NCBI RefSeq assembly: GCF_007474535.1 | Contig: NZ_VKNW01000011.1 | Location: forward strand, 1 to 64,000 | Length of the DNA stretch: 64,000 nt | From: Chryseobacterium echinoideorum | GTDB lineage: Bacteria; Bacteroidota; Bacteroidia; Flavobacteriales; Weeksellaceae | Direction: 5' to 3' | In this document: piece after piece, positions 46,335-55,221 of the stretch | Numbering within the stretch: position 1 is the first letter of the stretch | Layout of the letters: each line of letters opens with the position of its first letter | The notes under the pieces: generated by a model | The model's input: only the letters and a program-made list of their open reading frames with translations | What the model was told of the DNA's origin: nothing | The model's database searches: none | Translations under genes and position numbers: made by a program

Positions 46335-46401
46335 TAATTTATAGCTATGACGATTTCAAAAAAAAATACTTTTAACGATTTTTGCATTTAAAATATCTAC
46401 A

Positions 46402-46779
46402 ATGAATTGCCCGTGCTGCTCTGGTAAAACCTACGAAAATTGCTGCCAACCATATCATACAAGAGAAAAGAACGCTCCGACAGCAGAAGCTTTGATGCGG
46501 TCAAGATTTTCTGCATTTGCTATTCCGAATGGTAAATATTTAATGGAAACTACTGCACCAAGTAAAAGGCAGTTTCATAGTATCGAAGATTTGCAGGAAT
46601 GGGGTGAAATCAATGAATGGACAAAGTTGGAAATCGTAAATAAACCATCCATAAATAAAGTAGAGTTCAAAGCCTATTATACAGATGAAAAGGGCCAAAA
46701 ACAAATTCATCATGAGTTGTCTTCATTTAAAATGATTCAGAAGCGATGGTTTTATGTGAACGGTGAGTTTTTAGAGTAA
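46402..46779 (+). CDS. YchJ family protein with SEC-C type zinc motif
   Basis: 125 residues. The N-terminal CPCCSGKTYENCCQPYH is a SEC-C-like metal site, followed by the YchJ segment PTAEALMRSRFSAFAIPNGKYLMETTAPS and an NTF2-like fold (WTKLEIVNKP, HHELSSFKMIQKRWFYVNG). YchJ proteins are common and uncharacterised; a role tied to protein quality control has been proposed from the zinc motif only. It is monocistronic, with cysS upstream behind a terminator. Confidence 0.85.
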   Translation: MNCPCCSGKTYENCCQPYHTREKNAPTAEALMRSRFSAFAIPNGKYLMETTAPSKRQFHSIEDLQEWGEINEWTKLEIVNKPSINKVEFKAYYTDEKGQKQIHHELSSFKMIQKRWFYVNGEFLE

Positions 46780-46855
46780 AATAAAACCGAGATACATTCT
46801 TTGTTATACTAAAGAGTTTTTTTTGATATTTTCTTTCGATAGATTAATATCAATG

Positions 46856-46886
46856 AAAATGTCCAACATTTCTGTCGGACATTTTT
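46856..46886 (+). terminator. Terminator between the YchJ and FKBP genes
   Basis: AAAATGTCC (46856-46864) pairs with GGACATTTT (46877-46885), with inner ACA/TGT pairs. A T-rich run follows on the plus strand. Confidence 0.75.
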
Positions 46887-46904
46887 ATATTATTTAGAAG
46901 GCTG

Positions 46905-47405
46905 TTAATGACCTTCGTTTCCGTCAATTCCATGAGCGTGACCATGAGACAACTCTTCTTCAGTTGCAGGTCTTGTATTTAATACTTCAACCTGAAAGTC
47001 CAAAACTTTCCCTGCCATTGGATGGTTCAAATCTGCTATCACAACTTCAGGGGTCACTTCTACTACAAATGCCTGAAAATTATTTCCCTGATTGTCAGAC
47101 AAAGGCAAAATAGCTCCTACTGGTGGAATCCCGCTTTCCTGAAACATATCAATCGGAAGCTGTGCAATCGCATCTTCCTGCTTTTGTCCGTATGCTTCTT
47201 CAGGCTGAATGGTGAAATCTGCTTTATCACCCGCTTTAAGACCAAGAATATTCTGCTCAAATTTAGGAATCATCATTCCTACGCCATATAAAAATGTAAG
47301 TGGATTTTCTGCTGTAGTTTCTTCTACCAAAACCTTGCTTCCGTCTTCTTCGATAGTGTGAAGAATATACTTTACAGCTACCACATGATTGTTTTCAATT
47401 GTCAT
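46905..47405 (-). CDS. FKBP-type peptidyl-prolyl isomerase, SlyD-like
   Basis: 166 residues from the ATG at 47403-47405. SlyD-like order: an N-terminal FKBP strand (NNHVVAVKYILHT), PLTFLYGVGMMIPKFEQNILGLKAGDKADF, the inserted IF domain with YGQKQEDAIAQLPIDMF, and the closing DLNHPMAGKVLDFQVEVL. The C-terminus is His-rich (SHGHAHGIDGNEGH), like the metal-binding tail of SlyD. It catalyses proline isomerisation and may act as a chaperone or nickel/zinc binder. A -7 box lies 41 bases upstream. Confidence 0.9.
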   Translation of the reverse strand: MTIENNHVVAVKYILHTIEEDGSKVLVEETTAENPLTFLYGVGMMIPKFEQNILGLKAGDKADFTIQPEEAYGQKQEDAIAQLPIDMFQESGIPPVGAILPLSDNQGNNFQAFVVEVTPEVVIADLNHPMAGKVLDFQVEVLNTRPATEEELSHGHAHGIDGNEGH

Positions 47406-47446
47406 ATTTTTCTTTTTTACGTGAAAATTGATCACGATTAACCCTG

Positions 47447-47454
47447 CAAATATA
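47447..47454 (-). promoter_or_regulatory. -7 promoter box for the FKBP gene
   Basis: The minus strand reads TATATTTG, a perfect TAnnTTTG, 41 bases before the ATG at 47405. Confidence 0.45.
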
Positions 47455-47492
47455 ATCTTTTTAAAATGATTGCCGGAATGAGGTCACCTAAA

Positions 47493-47741
47493 TCAATCTT
47501 GCCTCTTCTCGTCTCTTTTCTTTTGTCTTAAAACATATAAATACAAACTTTCAACTTTCGTTCTTGCCCACGGTGTTTTTCGCAAGAATTTTAATGATGA
47601 GCTTATACTCGGATTATCGGTAAAACATTTAATATTGATTTGCTCCCCTAATTTCTCAAAACCATGATAGTATTCTACCAACTCTTCCAGAATGGCGTCA
47701 AGTCTTTTTCCGTGAAGCGGATCTTTAGATTGCTGTTCCAT
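47493..47741 (-). CDS. VF530 family (DUF2132) DNA-binding-like protein
   Basis: 82 residues from the ATG at 47739-47741 (MEQQSKDPLHG). The family signature is clear: DPLHGKRLDAILEELVEYYHGFEKLGEQINIKCF followed by NPSISSSLKFLRKTPWARTKVESLYLYVLR. VF530 proteins have a four-helix fold proposed from structure to bind DNA; the role is unknown. A near-perfect -7 box (TATCTTTA on the minus strand, 47749-47756) lies 7 bases upstream, close enough for an almost leaderless message. Confidence 0.85.
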   Translation of the reverse strand: MEQQSKDPLHGKRLDAILEELVEYYHGFEKLGEQINIKCFTDNPSISSSLKFLRKTPWARTKVESLYLYVLRQKKRDEKRQD

Positions 47742-48077
47742 AATGATGTAAAGATAAGAATTCATTTTTTGTGAAATCTAACATCTCTTTTACTTTAATA
47801 AGTTGTTCAAAAAAGCAAAACGCAAGAAGGAATAAACAGTTTTGCTTTAAATTAAAAGCTCCTGTATTTTCAAGCTCTGCGAAGCAAATTTTATTTGCCT
47901 TGCATTCTTACTATTTGCGTTAAAAACTTTGCGTTTAAATTTAAGATTAACATCAGGTTTCATGATAATGTCATCGTAATTTCGAATATAAAACAGTAGA
48001 TTTTAACTAAGCTCTTATCAATTAATAAGTTTTCTATTCAGAATAGATTAATTTAGCAATACCAATTTTAAGTTGAA
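47742..48077. other. 336-base intergenic region holding a repeat-like element
   Basis: Bases 47815-47937 form a GCAAAG-rich element. The rest is AT-rich. A near -7 box (TAATTTAG, about 48049-48056) precedes the small ORF and sbcDC. No RNA gene is apparent. Confidence 0.45.
47815..47937. repeat. ACGCAAAG-rich intergenic element, copy 2
   Basis: Read on the minus strand it starts AAACGCAAAG, continues with AACGCAAATAG, TGCAAGGCAAAT and TTTGCTTCGCAGAGCTTG, and ends TTGCGTTTTGC, giving terminal AACGCAA/TTGCGTT inverted ends. It resembles the shorter copy at 160-228. Confidence 0.4.
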
Positions 48078-48227
48078 ATGAGCAGAAATACCGATGCCAA
48101 CAGAAAACTACACAAAAAGAAAATAGACAATAAAAAACGCAAAATTCAGGAAGCAGAACAGAAAAGAAAATCCCGTTTAAAGAAAATCCGGGAAGATTTT
48201 AAAGAAAGAGAAACCAATAATTTATGA
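48078..48227 (+). CDS. Small basic protein coupled to sbcD
   Basis: A 49-codon frame from ATG at 48078 to TGA at 48225-48227. The product is very basic and predicted helical (RKLHKKKIDNKKRKIQEAEQ, KRKSRLKKIREDFKERE). Its stop overlaps the sbcD start as ATGA, the usual sign of translational coupling. The charged composition suits nucleic-acid contact or a coiled coil. I do not recognise a family. Codons look normal for this genome, which supports it being real. Confidence 0.6.
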   Translation: MSRNTDANRKLHKKKIDNKKRKIQEAEQKRKSRLKKIREDFKERETNNL

Positions 48228-49435
48228 AAATCCTCCATACTGCCGATTGGCATTTAGGCAAACGCCTTGACCGTTTTTCAAGACTGGAAGAGCAGATTCT
48301 GGTAATGGATGAGATTGTTCAGATTGCTGATGAAGAGAATGTTGATCTGGTTTTGATAGCCGGAGATCTGTTTGATAATTTCAATCCGGGTGTTGAAGCG
48401 GTTGAGCTTTTCTATAAAACTTTAAAGCGTTTGTCTTTAAATGGGAAACGTCCCGTCATTGCTATTTCAGGAAACCATGATTCTCCAAATCTAATTGATG
48501 CACCCGATCCTCTTGCCCGGGAATGCGGAATTATTCTAATTGGTCATCCGAAAGCAACAGTTCGTCCTTTTGAGATGGAGCATTTTAAAATTTCAAAATC
48601 TGTGGAAGGATTTATTGAACTGGAACTTGAAAATCACCCATTTCCTGTAAGAATTCTTCACACGCCTTTTGCCAATGAAATCCGCCTGAAAGAATATTTC
48701 GGAGAAAATAAAGAAACCGAACTGAATGCTGCTTTAGCAAAGCACTGGAGAGATACTGCTGATGAATACTGTGACGAAAAAGGCGTCAACCTTTTGGTGA
48801 CACATTTGTACATGAATAAAAAAGGGAGTCCGATTTTAGAAGAGCCGGAAGGTGAAAAACCCATCAAAATAGGAAATGCAGATCTTGTTTTTTCCGATAG
48901 TATTCCGTCACAGATTCAATATACGGCATTGGGACATCTGCACCGTTTTCATAATATCGGAACAGATGAAAAACCAGTTGTTTATTCTTCGTCACCTCTT
49001 TGTTATAGTTTTAGCGAGGCAGGGCAGATCAAATATATTTCGATCATTGAGGCAGAACCCAATAAACAGGTTTCATTTGATAAAATTGCTCTTAAGAATG
49101 GGAGAATTCTGGAAAGGAAAACATTTGACTGTGTACAAAAAACAGTAGAATGGCTGCAGGAAAACCCAAATTCTTTGGTAGAAATTACTTTAGAAAGCCA
49201 AACTTTTTTAAAAGCTGAAGAAAGAAAACAGATTTATCAGGCACACAACGGAATTATTTATCTAATTCCCAAAGTGAAAAACCAGCAATTTGATGAAAAT
49301 AAACTGAGTGAAATTAATCTCAGTCAGGACATACAAACCTTATTTAGAGATTATTTTAAATCAAAAAATAACGGACAGGAAGCAAATGAAGAACTCATTA
49401 ATTTGTTTAATGAAATTGCTTCCGAAAAATCTTAA
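48224..49435 (+). CDS. sbcD: Exonuclease SbcCD, subunit D
   Basis: SbcD is the Mre11-type nuclease of the SbcCD complex, which cuts hairpins and protein-blocked DNA ends. The 403-residue protein has the phosphoesterase series TADWHLGK, AGDLFDNF, SGNHDSP, THLYMN and GHLHRFH. The C-terminal 130 residues form the capping domain. It starts inside the stop of a small basic ORF (ATGA) and is followed after 45 bases by sbcC. Confidence 0.95.
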   Translation: MKILHTADWHLGKRLDRFSRLEEQILVMDEIVQIADEENVDLVLIAGDLFDNFNPGVEAVELFYKTLKRLSLNGKRPVIAISGNHDSPNLIDAPDPLARECGIILIGHPKATVRPFEMEHFKISKSVEGFIELELENHPFPVRILHTPFANEIRLKEYFGENKETELNAALAKHWRDTADEYCDEKGVNLLVTHLYMNKKGSPILEEPEGEKPIKIGNADLVFSDSIPSQIQYTALGHLHRFHNIGTDEKPVVYSSSPLCYSFSEAGQIKYISIIEAEPNKQVSFDKIALKNGRILERKTFDCVQKTVEWLQENPNSLVEITLESQTFLKAEERKQIYQAHNGIIYLIPKVKNQQFDENKLSEINLSQDIQTLFRDYFKSKNNGQEANEELINLFNEIASEKS

Positions 49436-49480
49436 TCATTCTTAGCTCTACTCAATGGTTCAAATTGAAATATTTCTCTT

Positions 49481-52400
49481 ATGATTCCAATTCAACTCAC
49501 AATAGAAGGTCTTTATTCATACCAGAAACGTCAGAAAATAAATTTTGAAAATCTGACAGAAGCCGGTTTGTTCGGAATTTTCGGTTCGGTTGGTTCAGGA
49601 AAATCCTCAATACTGGAGGCAATTTCATTTGTTTTGTACGGTGAAACTGAACGTCTGAATTCCCGAGACAAACGTGCTTACAATATGATGAATCTTAAAT
49701 CAAACAAATCCTACATTGAGTTTGATTTTTTGAATTATGAAAACAAAAAATATCGTGCTGCGAGAGAATTCAGACGTAATTCCAAAAATTTTGAAGACGT
49801 AAAAACTCCAACGGTAAATTTTTACGAGTGGAAAAATGAGACTTGGATTCCGTTGGAGCATTCAAATGCTGAGCAAATTATTGGTTTGAGTTATGCGAAT
49901 TTTAAACGAACCATCATTATTCCGCAAGGTCAGTTTAAAGAGTTTTTGGAATTGGGTGCTACAGATCGTACCAATATGATGAAGGAAATCTTTAATCTTC
50001 AGCGTTTTGATCTTCAGAACAATGTTTCTATTTTAAATACTAAGAATAGATCTGAGCTTGATCAGTTGGAAGGTCAGCTTAAAGGTTTTGAAGAAGTGAA
50101 TGAAGAGCAGATTTCCGCTCAGAAAGAATATTTAAAAAACGAACGGCAAAAATTTGAAGAAATACAGAAAATTTTCAGAGAGACAGAAGAAAAATATGTT
50201 AAACTGAAAACCTTAAAGGATGACTTTGAGCTTTTAAGTCAGAAAAAATCAGATTTTGAAAAACTAAAACAAAGAAAAGCTGAGTTTGATGTTCTGGAAG
50301 CTAAAACTGAAATTTATGATAAGGTTTTCAGGATCTTTACGCCTTTGCTTTCCGAAAGAAATAAATTAGCGAAAGAAATTTCGGAGCAGCAGACGAGTAA
50401 AAGTTTCCAGTCTGAAATTCTGCAAAAAACTGAGCTTCATTTTCAAATGATAAGAAATAAACTTTCTGCTATTCAGCCTCAATATGAAGCTTTGAATCAG
50501 TCTAAAATACAGGAAAATGATTTGAGTCTGATTCTTCAGATGCTGAAATTTTCTGAGGAAATTACAACTTTAAAAGAGCGAACAACAAAAGGCTCGGAAA
50601 AAGTAAAAGAAGTTGAAGCCAACCAAAAATTAATTCAAAATAAGATTGAAGAACTTTCAAAAAATGCAGAGCTTTTAAAACTAAAAAAATTAGATTCTAC
50701 TTTACTGCTGAACGTAGGAAACTGGTTTTCAGAAAATAAGAGATTAAAGGAAATTTTGGATATTCAATCAGAGAAAATTCGTTTAAAAAAACTTGAAATC
50801 GAAAAGATCTCCGGTGAATTAAAGCCTTTTGAAATTAATCCTGAAACATTTAAAAATGATTTTAAGAATCAGATTGAAGTTTTAGAAAATCAGAAAAAAT
50901 CGCTATCTGAAAAAAAGAATCATCTTGATGTTCAGCAGAAACTGGCTCATTTTGCCAATGAATTGCACGACGGAGAGTCTTGTCCGCTTTGTGGTGCTTT
51001 GGAACATCCGAATATTGTGCATTTTGATGATGTAAATTCAGAATTAAATGAAATTCAGAAGCAGATTGAGCAGGTTGAAATTCAGAAAGAAAATATTCAG
51101 AAAAAATCTTTGGAGATTGAAAAAATTCTTGACCGTAAAAAGATTTTTGAAGAGCAGTTGAAATCAGAAAAAGAAAGTTTAAAGCAGATTCAAAATAATA
51201 TTGATGAGCATTTAAAAAACTTCAGCTGGAAAGAGTTTAACCCAGAAAATCAAAATGATTTTGAGCAAAAAAGACAACATTCTTTCACTATTGAAAAAAA
51301 AATAGATGAACTGAATCAGCAAATTTCTTTAGAGCAAAAAAATCTGGATAAAGAAAGGCAAAATCTTGACAGTTACAATAAAGCTTTGGAAAAATTCAGG
51401 CTTGATGAGGCAAAAAAGGAAGAGCAAATCAAGACAAATGAAACCAATTTAAAAGCGTTGCAATGGATTAGCTATAAAGAAAAGAACATTGTTGAGGTAG
51501 AAGAAATGTACACTAAACTCGCAAAATCAAATCTTGAAACTGAACAGATTTACAGTCAGTTAATTAAAGAAGAGAAAGAAATTTCACCCAAATTAGCCGA
51601 GCAAAAAACAATTGTAAGTCAGATAGAAAAACGAATTGTGGAACTTGAAAAAGAAGTTTTTGAGAATAAAAATGTTTTAACGAAATCTTTAGATGATAAT
51701 AATTTCCACAGACTAAGCGATATTGAAGCTATTCTTGCACAGCAAATGAACATTCATGAAAAAAGAAGTGAGATTCAGCAATTCAGAATTCAGTTTGAAA
51801 CAGTAAAAAACAGTATTCTTGAATTAGAAAACAAGCTGAAAGATTTTTCATTTAATAAGGAAGAATTTGCGGCTGTCGAATCTCGTTTTACAAATCTGGA
51901 AAACGAGTTGAAATTGGCTAACAATTCTGTGGTAAAAATTACTTCTGAAATCGAAAGGCTGGAAAAAGAATTCAAGAGAAAAGAAAATCTTCTGAAAGAT
52001 TTTTCCCGGCTGCAAAAGCGTGCCGAAAATCTGAAAACGATGACCAATTTATTTAAAGGAGCAGGTTTTGTACAATATGTCTCTTCAATTTATCTTCGTC
52101 AGCTGTGCGATCATGCCAATGTACGTTTTCATCGAATGACAAGAAATCAACTAAGTCTACAGTTGAATGGTAATAATGATTTTGAGATTATTGATTATCT
52201 GAACGAAGGACGAAGCCGAAGTGTAAAAACGCTTTCCGGCGGTCAGGCGTTTCAGGTTTCTTTAAGCCTGGCTTTAGCTTTGGCAGAAAGTGTACAGAGC
52301 AATGCAAAAGCAGAAAAAAAATTCTTCTTCATTGACGAAGGTTTCGGAACTCAGGATGTGGAGTCTGTAAATATTGTTTTTGAAACGTTGATGAATCTTC

Positions 52401-52519
52401 AAAAAGAAAACAGAATTGTGGGGATTATTTCTCACGTTGAAGAACTCAAAGAAAAGATTCCGGTATCGCTCAATATTACAAAAGATGAACAACGTGGAAG
52501 TTTGATAGAGTTCAATTAG
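49481..52519 (+). CDS. sbcC: Exonuclease SbcCD, subunit C (SMC-like ATPase)
   Basis: 1012 residues of a Rad50-type protein. Walker A GSVGSGKS at 35-42, long coiled coils on both sides of a zinc hook CPLC at 501-504, almost exactly the middle, and at the end the signature TLSGGQAFQVSLSLALALAES with Walker B FFFIDEGFGTQD. It dimerises through the hook and powers SbcD. The antiparallel coiled coils are Lys/Glu-rich. A terminator follows directly after the gene. Confidence 0.95.
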   Translation: MIPIQLTIEGLYSYQKRQKINFENLTEAGLFGIFGSVGSGKSSILEAISFVLYGETERLNSRDKRAYNMMNLKSNKSYIEFDFLNYENKKYRAAREFRRNSKNFEDVKTPTVNFYEWKNETWIPLEHSNAEQIIGLSYANFKRTIIIPQGQFKEFLELGATDRTNMMKEIFNLQRFDLQNNVSILNTKNRSELDQLEGQLKGFEEVNEEQISAQKEYLKNERQKFEEIQKIFRETEEKYVKLKTLKDDFELLSQKKSDFEKLKQRKAEFDVLEAKTEIYDKVFRIFTPLLSERNKLAKEISEQQTSKSFQSEILQKTELHFQMIRNKLSAIQPQYEALNQSKIQENDLSLILQMLKFSEEITTLKERTTKGSEKVKEVEANQKLIQNKIEELSKNAELLKLKKLDSTLLLNVGNWFSENKRLKEILDIQSEKIRLKKLEIEKISGELKPFEINPETFKNDFKNQIEVLENQKKSLSEKKNHLDVQQKLAHFANELHDGESCPLCGALEHPNIVHFDDVNSELNEIQKQIEQVEIQKENIQKKSLEIEKILDRKKIFEEQLKSEKESLKQIQNNIDEHLKNFSWKEFNPENQNDFEQKRQHSFTIEKKIDELNQQISLEQKNLDKERQNLDSYNKALEKFRLDEAKKEEQIKTNETNLKALQWISYKEKNIVEVEEMYTKLAKSNLETEQIYSQLIKEEKEISPKLAEQKTIVSQIEKRIVELEKEVFENKNVLTKSLDDNNFHRLSDIEAILAQQMNIHEKRSEIQQFRIQFETVKNSILELENKLKDFSFNKEEFAAVESRFTNLENELKLANNSVVKITSEIERLEKEFKRKENLLKDFSRLQKRAENLKTMTNLFKGAGFVQYVSSIYLRQLCDHANVRFHRMTRNQLSLQLNGNNDFEIIDYLNEGRSRSVKTLSGGQAFQVSLSLALALAESVQSNAKAEKKFFFIDEGFGTQDVESVNIVFETLMNLQKENRIVGIISHVEELKEKIPVSLNITKDEQRGSLIEFN

Positions 52520-52526
52520 AGCATAA

Positions 52527-52557
52527 AAACCTTCAAGATTTCAAACCTTGAAGGTTT
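52527..52557 (+). terminator. Terminator of sbcDC, containing palindrome copy 2
   Basis: Perfect 11-bp arms AAACCTTCAAG (52527-52537) and complement (52547-52557) around a 9-base loop, then ATTTT. The right side contains AAACCTTGAAGGTTT (52543-52557), the same 15-mer as at 36664. Confidence 0.75.
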
Positions 52558-52560
52558 ATT

Positions 52561-52592
52561 TTGTACATTGTTGATATACTTTCCTATTTTTG
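52561..52592 (+). promoter_or_regulatory. Promoter of the STM3941-like gene
   Basis: TTG at 52561-52563 and TATTTTTG at 52585-52592 are separated by 21 bases, a good match to the Bacteroidota consensus, 16 bases before the ATG. Confidence 0.6.
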
Positions 52593-52608
52593 AATATTAA
52601 AAATTATT

Positions 52609-53058
52609 ATGCAAAATTTACCTCTTATTCTAAAACCATCAAAAATAAAAACTATTATTCTTACAGTAATAAGTGCAGGGTTTGTTGGTTTAGGGATTTC
52701 ACTGCTGGAAAAAAATATGCTGATCGGAATTCTGAACATTGTTTTCTTCGGGATCTGCTTGTTAATTTTCATCATTAACCTGATTCCTAATTCTGCCTAC
52801 TTGAAAATTGATGAAAGAGGAATAGAGATGAAAAATTTATTCAGGGTGACCTTTATACCGTGGCAGGCTGTAAGCGGTTTTAGAACCAAAAGTATTTTCA
52901 TTAATACAATGGTGGTTTTTGATCTTGACCAAAAGCTTCTGGAATCTGTTAATATGAAATCGAAAACAGGAGCCTTTCCCGACACTTACGGAATGTCTGC
53001 AAAAAAACTTGCTGATCTGCTGAATGAGTATAGAGCAAAATTTATTTCGGATTTTTAA
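52609..53058 (+). CDS. STM3941-like small membrane protein
   Basis: 149 residues. Two membrane helices (IKTIILTVISAGFVGLGISL and MLIGILNIVFFGICLLIFII) are followed by a cytoplasmic PH-like domain: YLKIDERGIEMKNLFRVTFIPWQAVSGFR, then VVFDLDQKLLE, ending LADLLNEYRAKF. This layout fits the STM3941 family of unknown function. A promoter precedes it and a hairpin follows, so it stands alone. Confidence 0.72.
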   Translation: MQNLPLILKPSKIKTIILTVISAGFVGLGISLLEKNMLIGILNIVFFGICLLIFIINLIPNSAYLKIDERGIEMKNLFRVTFIPWQAVSGFRTKSIFINTMVVFDLDQKLLESVNMKSKTGAFPDTYGMSAKKLADLLNEYRAKFISDF

Positions 53059-53065
53059 AAATAAT

Positions 53066-53093
53066 ATCCGCTGAAAACTAAATTTCAGCGGAT
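53066..53093. terminator. Hairpin between convergent genes
   Basis: Perfect 11-bp arms ATCCGCTGAAA (53066-53076) and its complement (53083-53093) around a 6-base loop. It sits 7 bases after one stop and 4 bases from the other, so it may serve both strands. Confidence 0.7.
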
Positions 53094-53097
53094 TAAT

Positions 53098-54117
53098 TTA
53101 TTTAACTAATGGAGCTATTTTTTCTCCAAACAATTCGATAGATTTTCTCATCACATCATCTTCCGGCGCACCTACGTCCATGTGACCGATAAATCTTGTA
53201 ATCCCAAAGAGATCTTTCACATAATTAATTTTGTCAGCCACTTCATTCGGACTTCCGATAAATAGCGCACCATCTTCGCTTCTGCCACTTTCATACTGCG
53301 GTTTGGTATAAGGAGTCCAGCCTCTTGACTTTCCGATTCTGTCCATCTGTGATTTATAATTGTAGAAGTATCCGTCAATGACTTTCTTATCATCACTTAC
53401 AAAGGTATGAGAGTGAATGGCAATCTGCATTTCAGATTCGGGATGACCAGCTTTAAGGTATTCTTGTTTATAAAATTCAATTAAATTCTTAAACTGAATC
53501 GGCATTCCGCCAATAATTGCAACCACCAAAGGCATTCCCAGTTGGGCAGCACTCAAAACAGATTGCGGTGTTCCGCCAACGGCTCTCCAGATCGGAAGTT
53601 TTCCATTGTTTTTTGCTCTCGGATAAACGGTCTGATTCTGCATCGGAGCCCGAAGTTCCCCGGACCATGAAACATTTTCTTCTGAATTTATTTTTAATAA
53701 AAGTTCCAGCTTTTCATCAAAAAGCTGCTCGTAATCGTTCAGAGAATATCCATACAAAGGAAACGACTCAATGAAGCTTCCTCTACCTACATAAATTTCT
53801 GCTCGGCCATCTGAAATTAAATCTAATGTTGCAAAATCTTCATATACTTTTACTGGTTCGGACGAGCTCAAAACTGTAACGCCGCTTGCCAATTTAATGT
53901 TTTTGGTAACACTTGCAGCTGCCGCTAAAACCATTTCCGGTGATGAGACGGCGTAATCAGGACGGTGATGTTCTCCCATGGCAAAAACATCAATTCCTAC
54001 TTCATCCATTAGTTTTACCTGTTCAATGATTTCACGGATTTTGGTTCCTGCATCTTTATATTTTCCGGTAGTCTGGTCGAAAGCTAAGTCGCCAAACATT
54101 CCTATTCCTAATTCCAT
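53098..54117 (-). CDS. LLM class flavin-dependent oxidoreductase
   Basis: 339 residues from ATG at 54115-54117 (MELGIGMFGDLAFDQ). It is a luciferase-like monooxygenase barrel: IREIIEQVKLMDEVGIDVFAMGEHHRPDYAVSSPEMVLAAAA, VTVLSSSEPVKVYEDFATLDLISDGRAEIYVGRG, GLEGVPE-like WRAVGGTPQSVL and IGSPNEVADKI. It uses FMNH2 and oxygen on an unknown substrate. A TetR-type regulator gene lies 87 bases upstream on the same strand and may control it, an arrangement common for detoxifying oxidoreductases. Confidence 0.88.
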   Translation of the reverse strand: MELGIGMFGDLAFDQTTGKYKDAGTKIREIIEQVKLMDEVGIDVFAMGEHHRPDYAVSSPEMVLAAAASVTKNIKLASGVTVLSSSEPVKVYEDFATLDLISDGRAEIYVGRGSFIESFPLYGYSLNDYEQLFDEKLELLLKINSEENVSWSGELRAPMQNQTVYPRAKNNGKLPIWRAVGGTPQSVLSAAQLGMPLVVAIIGGMPIQFKNLIEFYKQEYLKAGHPESEMQIAIHSHTFVSDDKKVIDGYFYNYKSQMDRIGKSRGWTPYTKPQYESGRSEDGALFIGSPNEVADKINYVKDLFGITRFIGHMDVGAPEDDVMRKSIELFGEKIAPLVK

Positions 54118-54204
54118 ATTATTGATTTTTAGATAACACAAATTTAGATGAATGAAAATTCAAAAACATTGATGAATGATAAGAACGAATTGCTCTTTAA
54201 ACAA

Positions 54205-54780
54205 CTACTTTTGATTTCCCAAAAGTCCATAAAGGATTTTATCTCTGATTTCATCGGTGATTTCCGAGGTGCTTTCGGTATTTCTTTTAAACCAGAAATA
54301 AGAATTGTTTAACGTATGAAGAATAAATCTGGTGGTAAAAGCCGGAGACCTCAGTTCCCATTTTTCGGCTGTGTAGATGTCCGAAATCAGTTGCTCTACT
54401 TCCTGCTGATAATTTTTTCTGAGCGAAACAAACTCAGGGAGTCTTTCTTCAAGATGTTTCCATTCGTTAGAGTAAATGTGGGTTACATCTCGATTTTTTA
54501 AAACAATAGAAAGATGGTTGTCAATAAAAAGATTAAGCTTTTCGTGTGCGGAAACCTCGGTGTTTTTTACTTCTTTTAGCTTCTTGAAAAAATCATGAGC
54601 AACACCAAAACATATCCATTCCAGAATTTCTTCCTTTGAGCGGATGTGTGCATACAGTGAAGCAGCTTTAATATTCAGTTTGGTTGCCAAATCTCTCATT
54701 GAACTTCCAACGTAGCCCTTTTCCTTAAAAAGTTCTACGGCAACTTCGAGTATTTTGATCTGTTTTTCTTTTAATTCCAT
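54205..54780 (-). CDS. TetR/AcrR family transcriptional regulator
   Basis: 191 residues. The N-terminal helix-turn-helix is clear: KILEVAVELFKEKGYVGSSMRDLATKLNIKAASLYAHIRSKEEIL, residues 8-52. The remaining helical domain (aromatic, with TRFILHTLNNSYFWFKRN) would bind an effector. It probably regulates itself and the flavin-dependent oxidoreductase downstream. A perfect -7 box lies 10 bases before the ATG. Confidence 0.9.
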   Translation of the reverse strand: MELKEKQIKILEVAVELFKEKGYVGSSMRDLATKLNIKAASLYAHIRSKEEILEWICFGVAHDFFKKLKEVKNTEVSAHEKLNLFIDNHLSIVLKNRDVTHIYSNEWKHLEERLPEFVSLRKNYQQEVEQLISDIYTAEKWELRSPAFTTRFILHTLNNSYFWFKRNTESTSEITDEIRDKILYGLLGNQK

Positions 54781-54790
54781 GATTTCCTTG

Positions 54791-54798
54791 CAAAAATA
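54791..54798 (-). promoter_or_regulatory. -7 promoter box for the TetR-family gene
   Basis: The minus strand reads TATTTTTG, a perfect TAnnTTTG, 10 bases before the ATG at 54780. Confidence 0.5.
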
Positions 54799-54934
54799 TA
54801 TATTCTTAAGCTAAATACATTTCTTTTTAAACTTGATTTTTGTTCATTGAAATTTTAATTTAACGAATAGAGATCAAATCAAATGCATCAAAGGTGAGGA
54901 CACTTATTTAGTAGATATAAATTTTAAAACCAAT

Positions 54935-54991
54935 TTCGGAAATTTTGTCTTAGAATATTTAATTTTGATTATGATGTTCGGAAATTTTGTC
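54935..54991. repeat. 15-bp direct repeat upstream of clpB
   Basis: TTCGGAAATTTTGTC occurs exactly at 54935-54949 and 54977-54991, four helical turns apart (42 bases). It could be a pair of regulator sites for clpB or the TetR gene. Confidence 0.55.
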
Positions 54992-55221
54992 CGTAATTTT
55001 TAAAAATTCAATAAAAGAATGCTTTTTGCGATCAGTGATTTAGAATTAAATGATTGATAAGCATTAAGAAGATGAAGAAGACAACGTATAAACTAAGACT
55101 GAATTATTTTCTTAATGTTTTTTTAAAACAAATATCATCTTTTCAACAGTCAGAATTGAATAGAATTTGATGCATATTAAAAAAATCATTTGTCATTAGT
55201 TAAACATCAATTATAAACAAT

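Larger units (their letters stand above)
54781..55221. other. 441-base divergent region between the TetR gene and clpB
   Basis: No open frame of note. It holds the TetR -7 box at 54791-54798 and a 15-base direct repeat TTCGGAAATTTTGTC at 54935-54949 and 54977-54991, start to start 42 bases. Closer to clpB, TTG AATAGAATTTG (about 55156-55169) resembles a promoter with an off-by-one -7 box. Confidence 0.5.
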
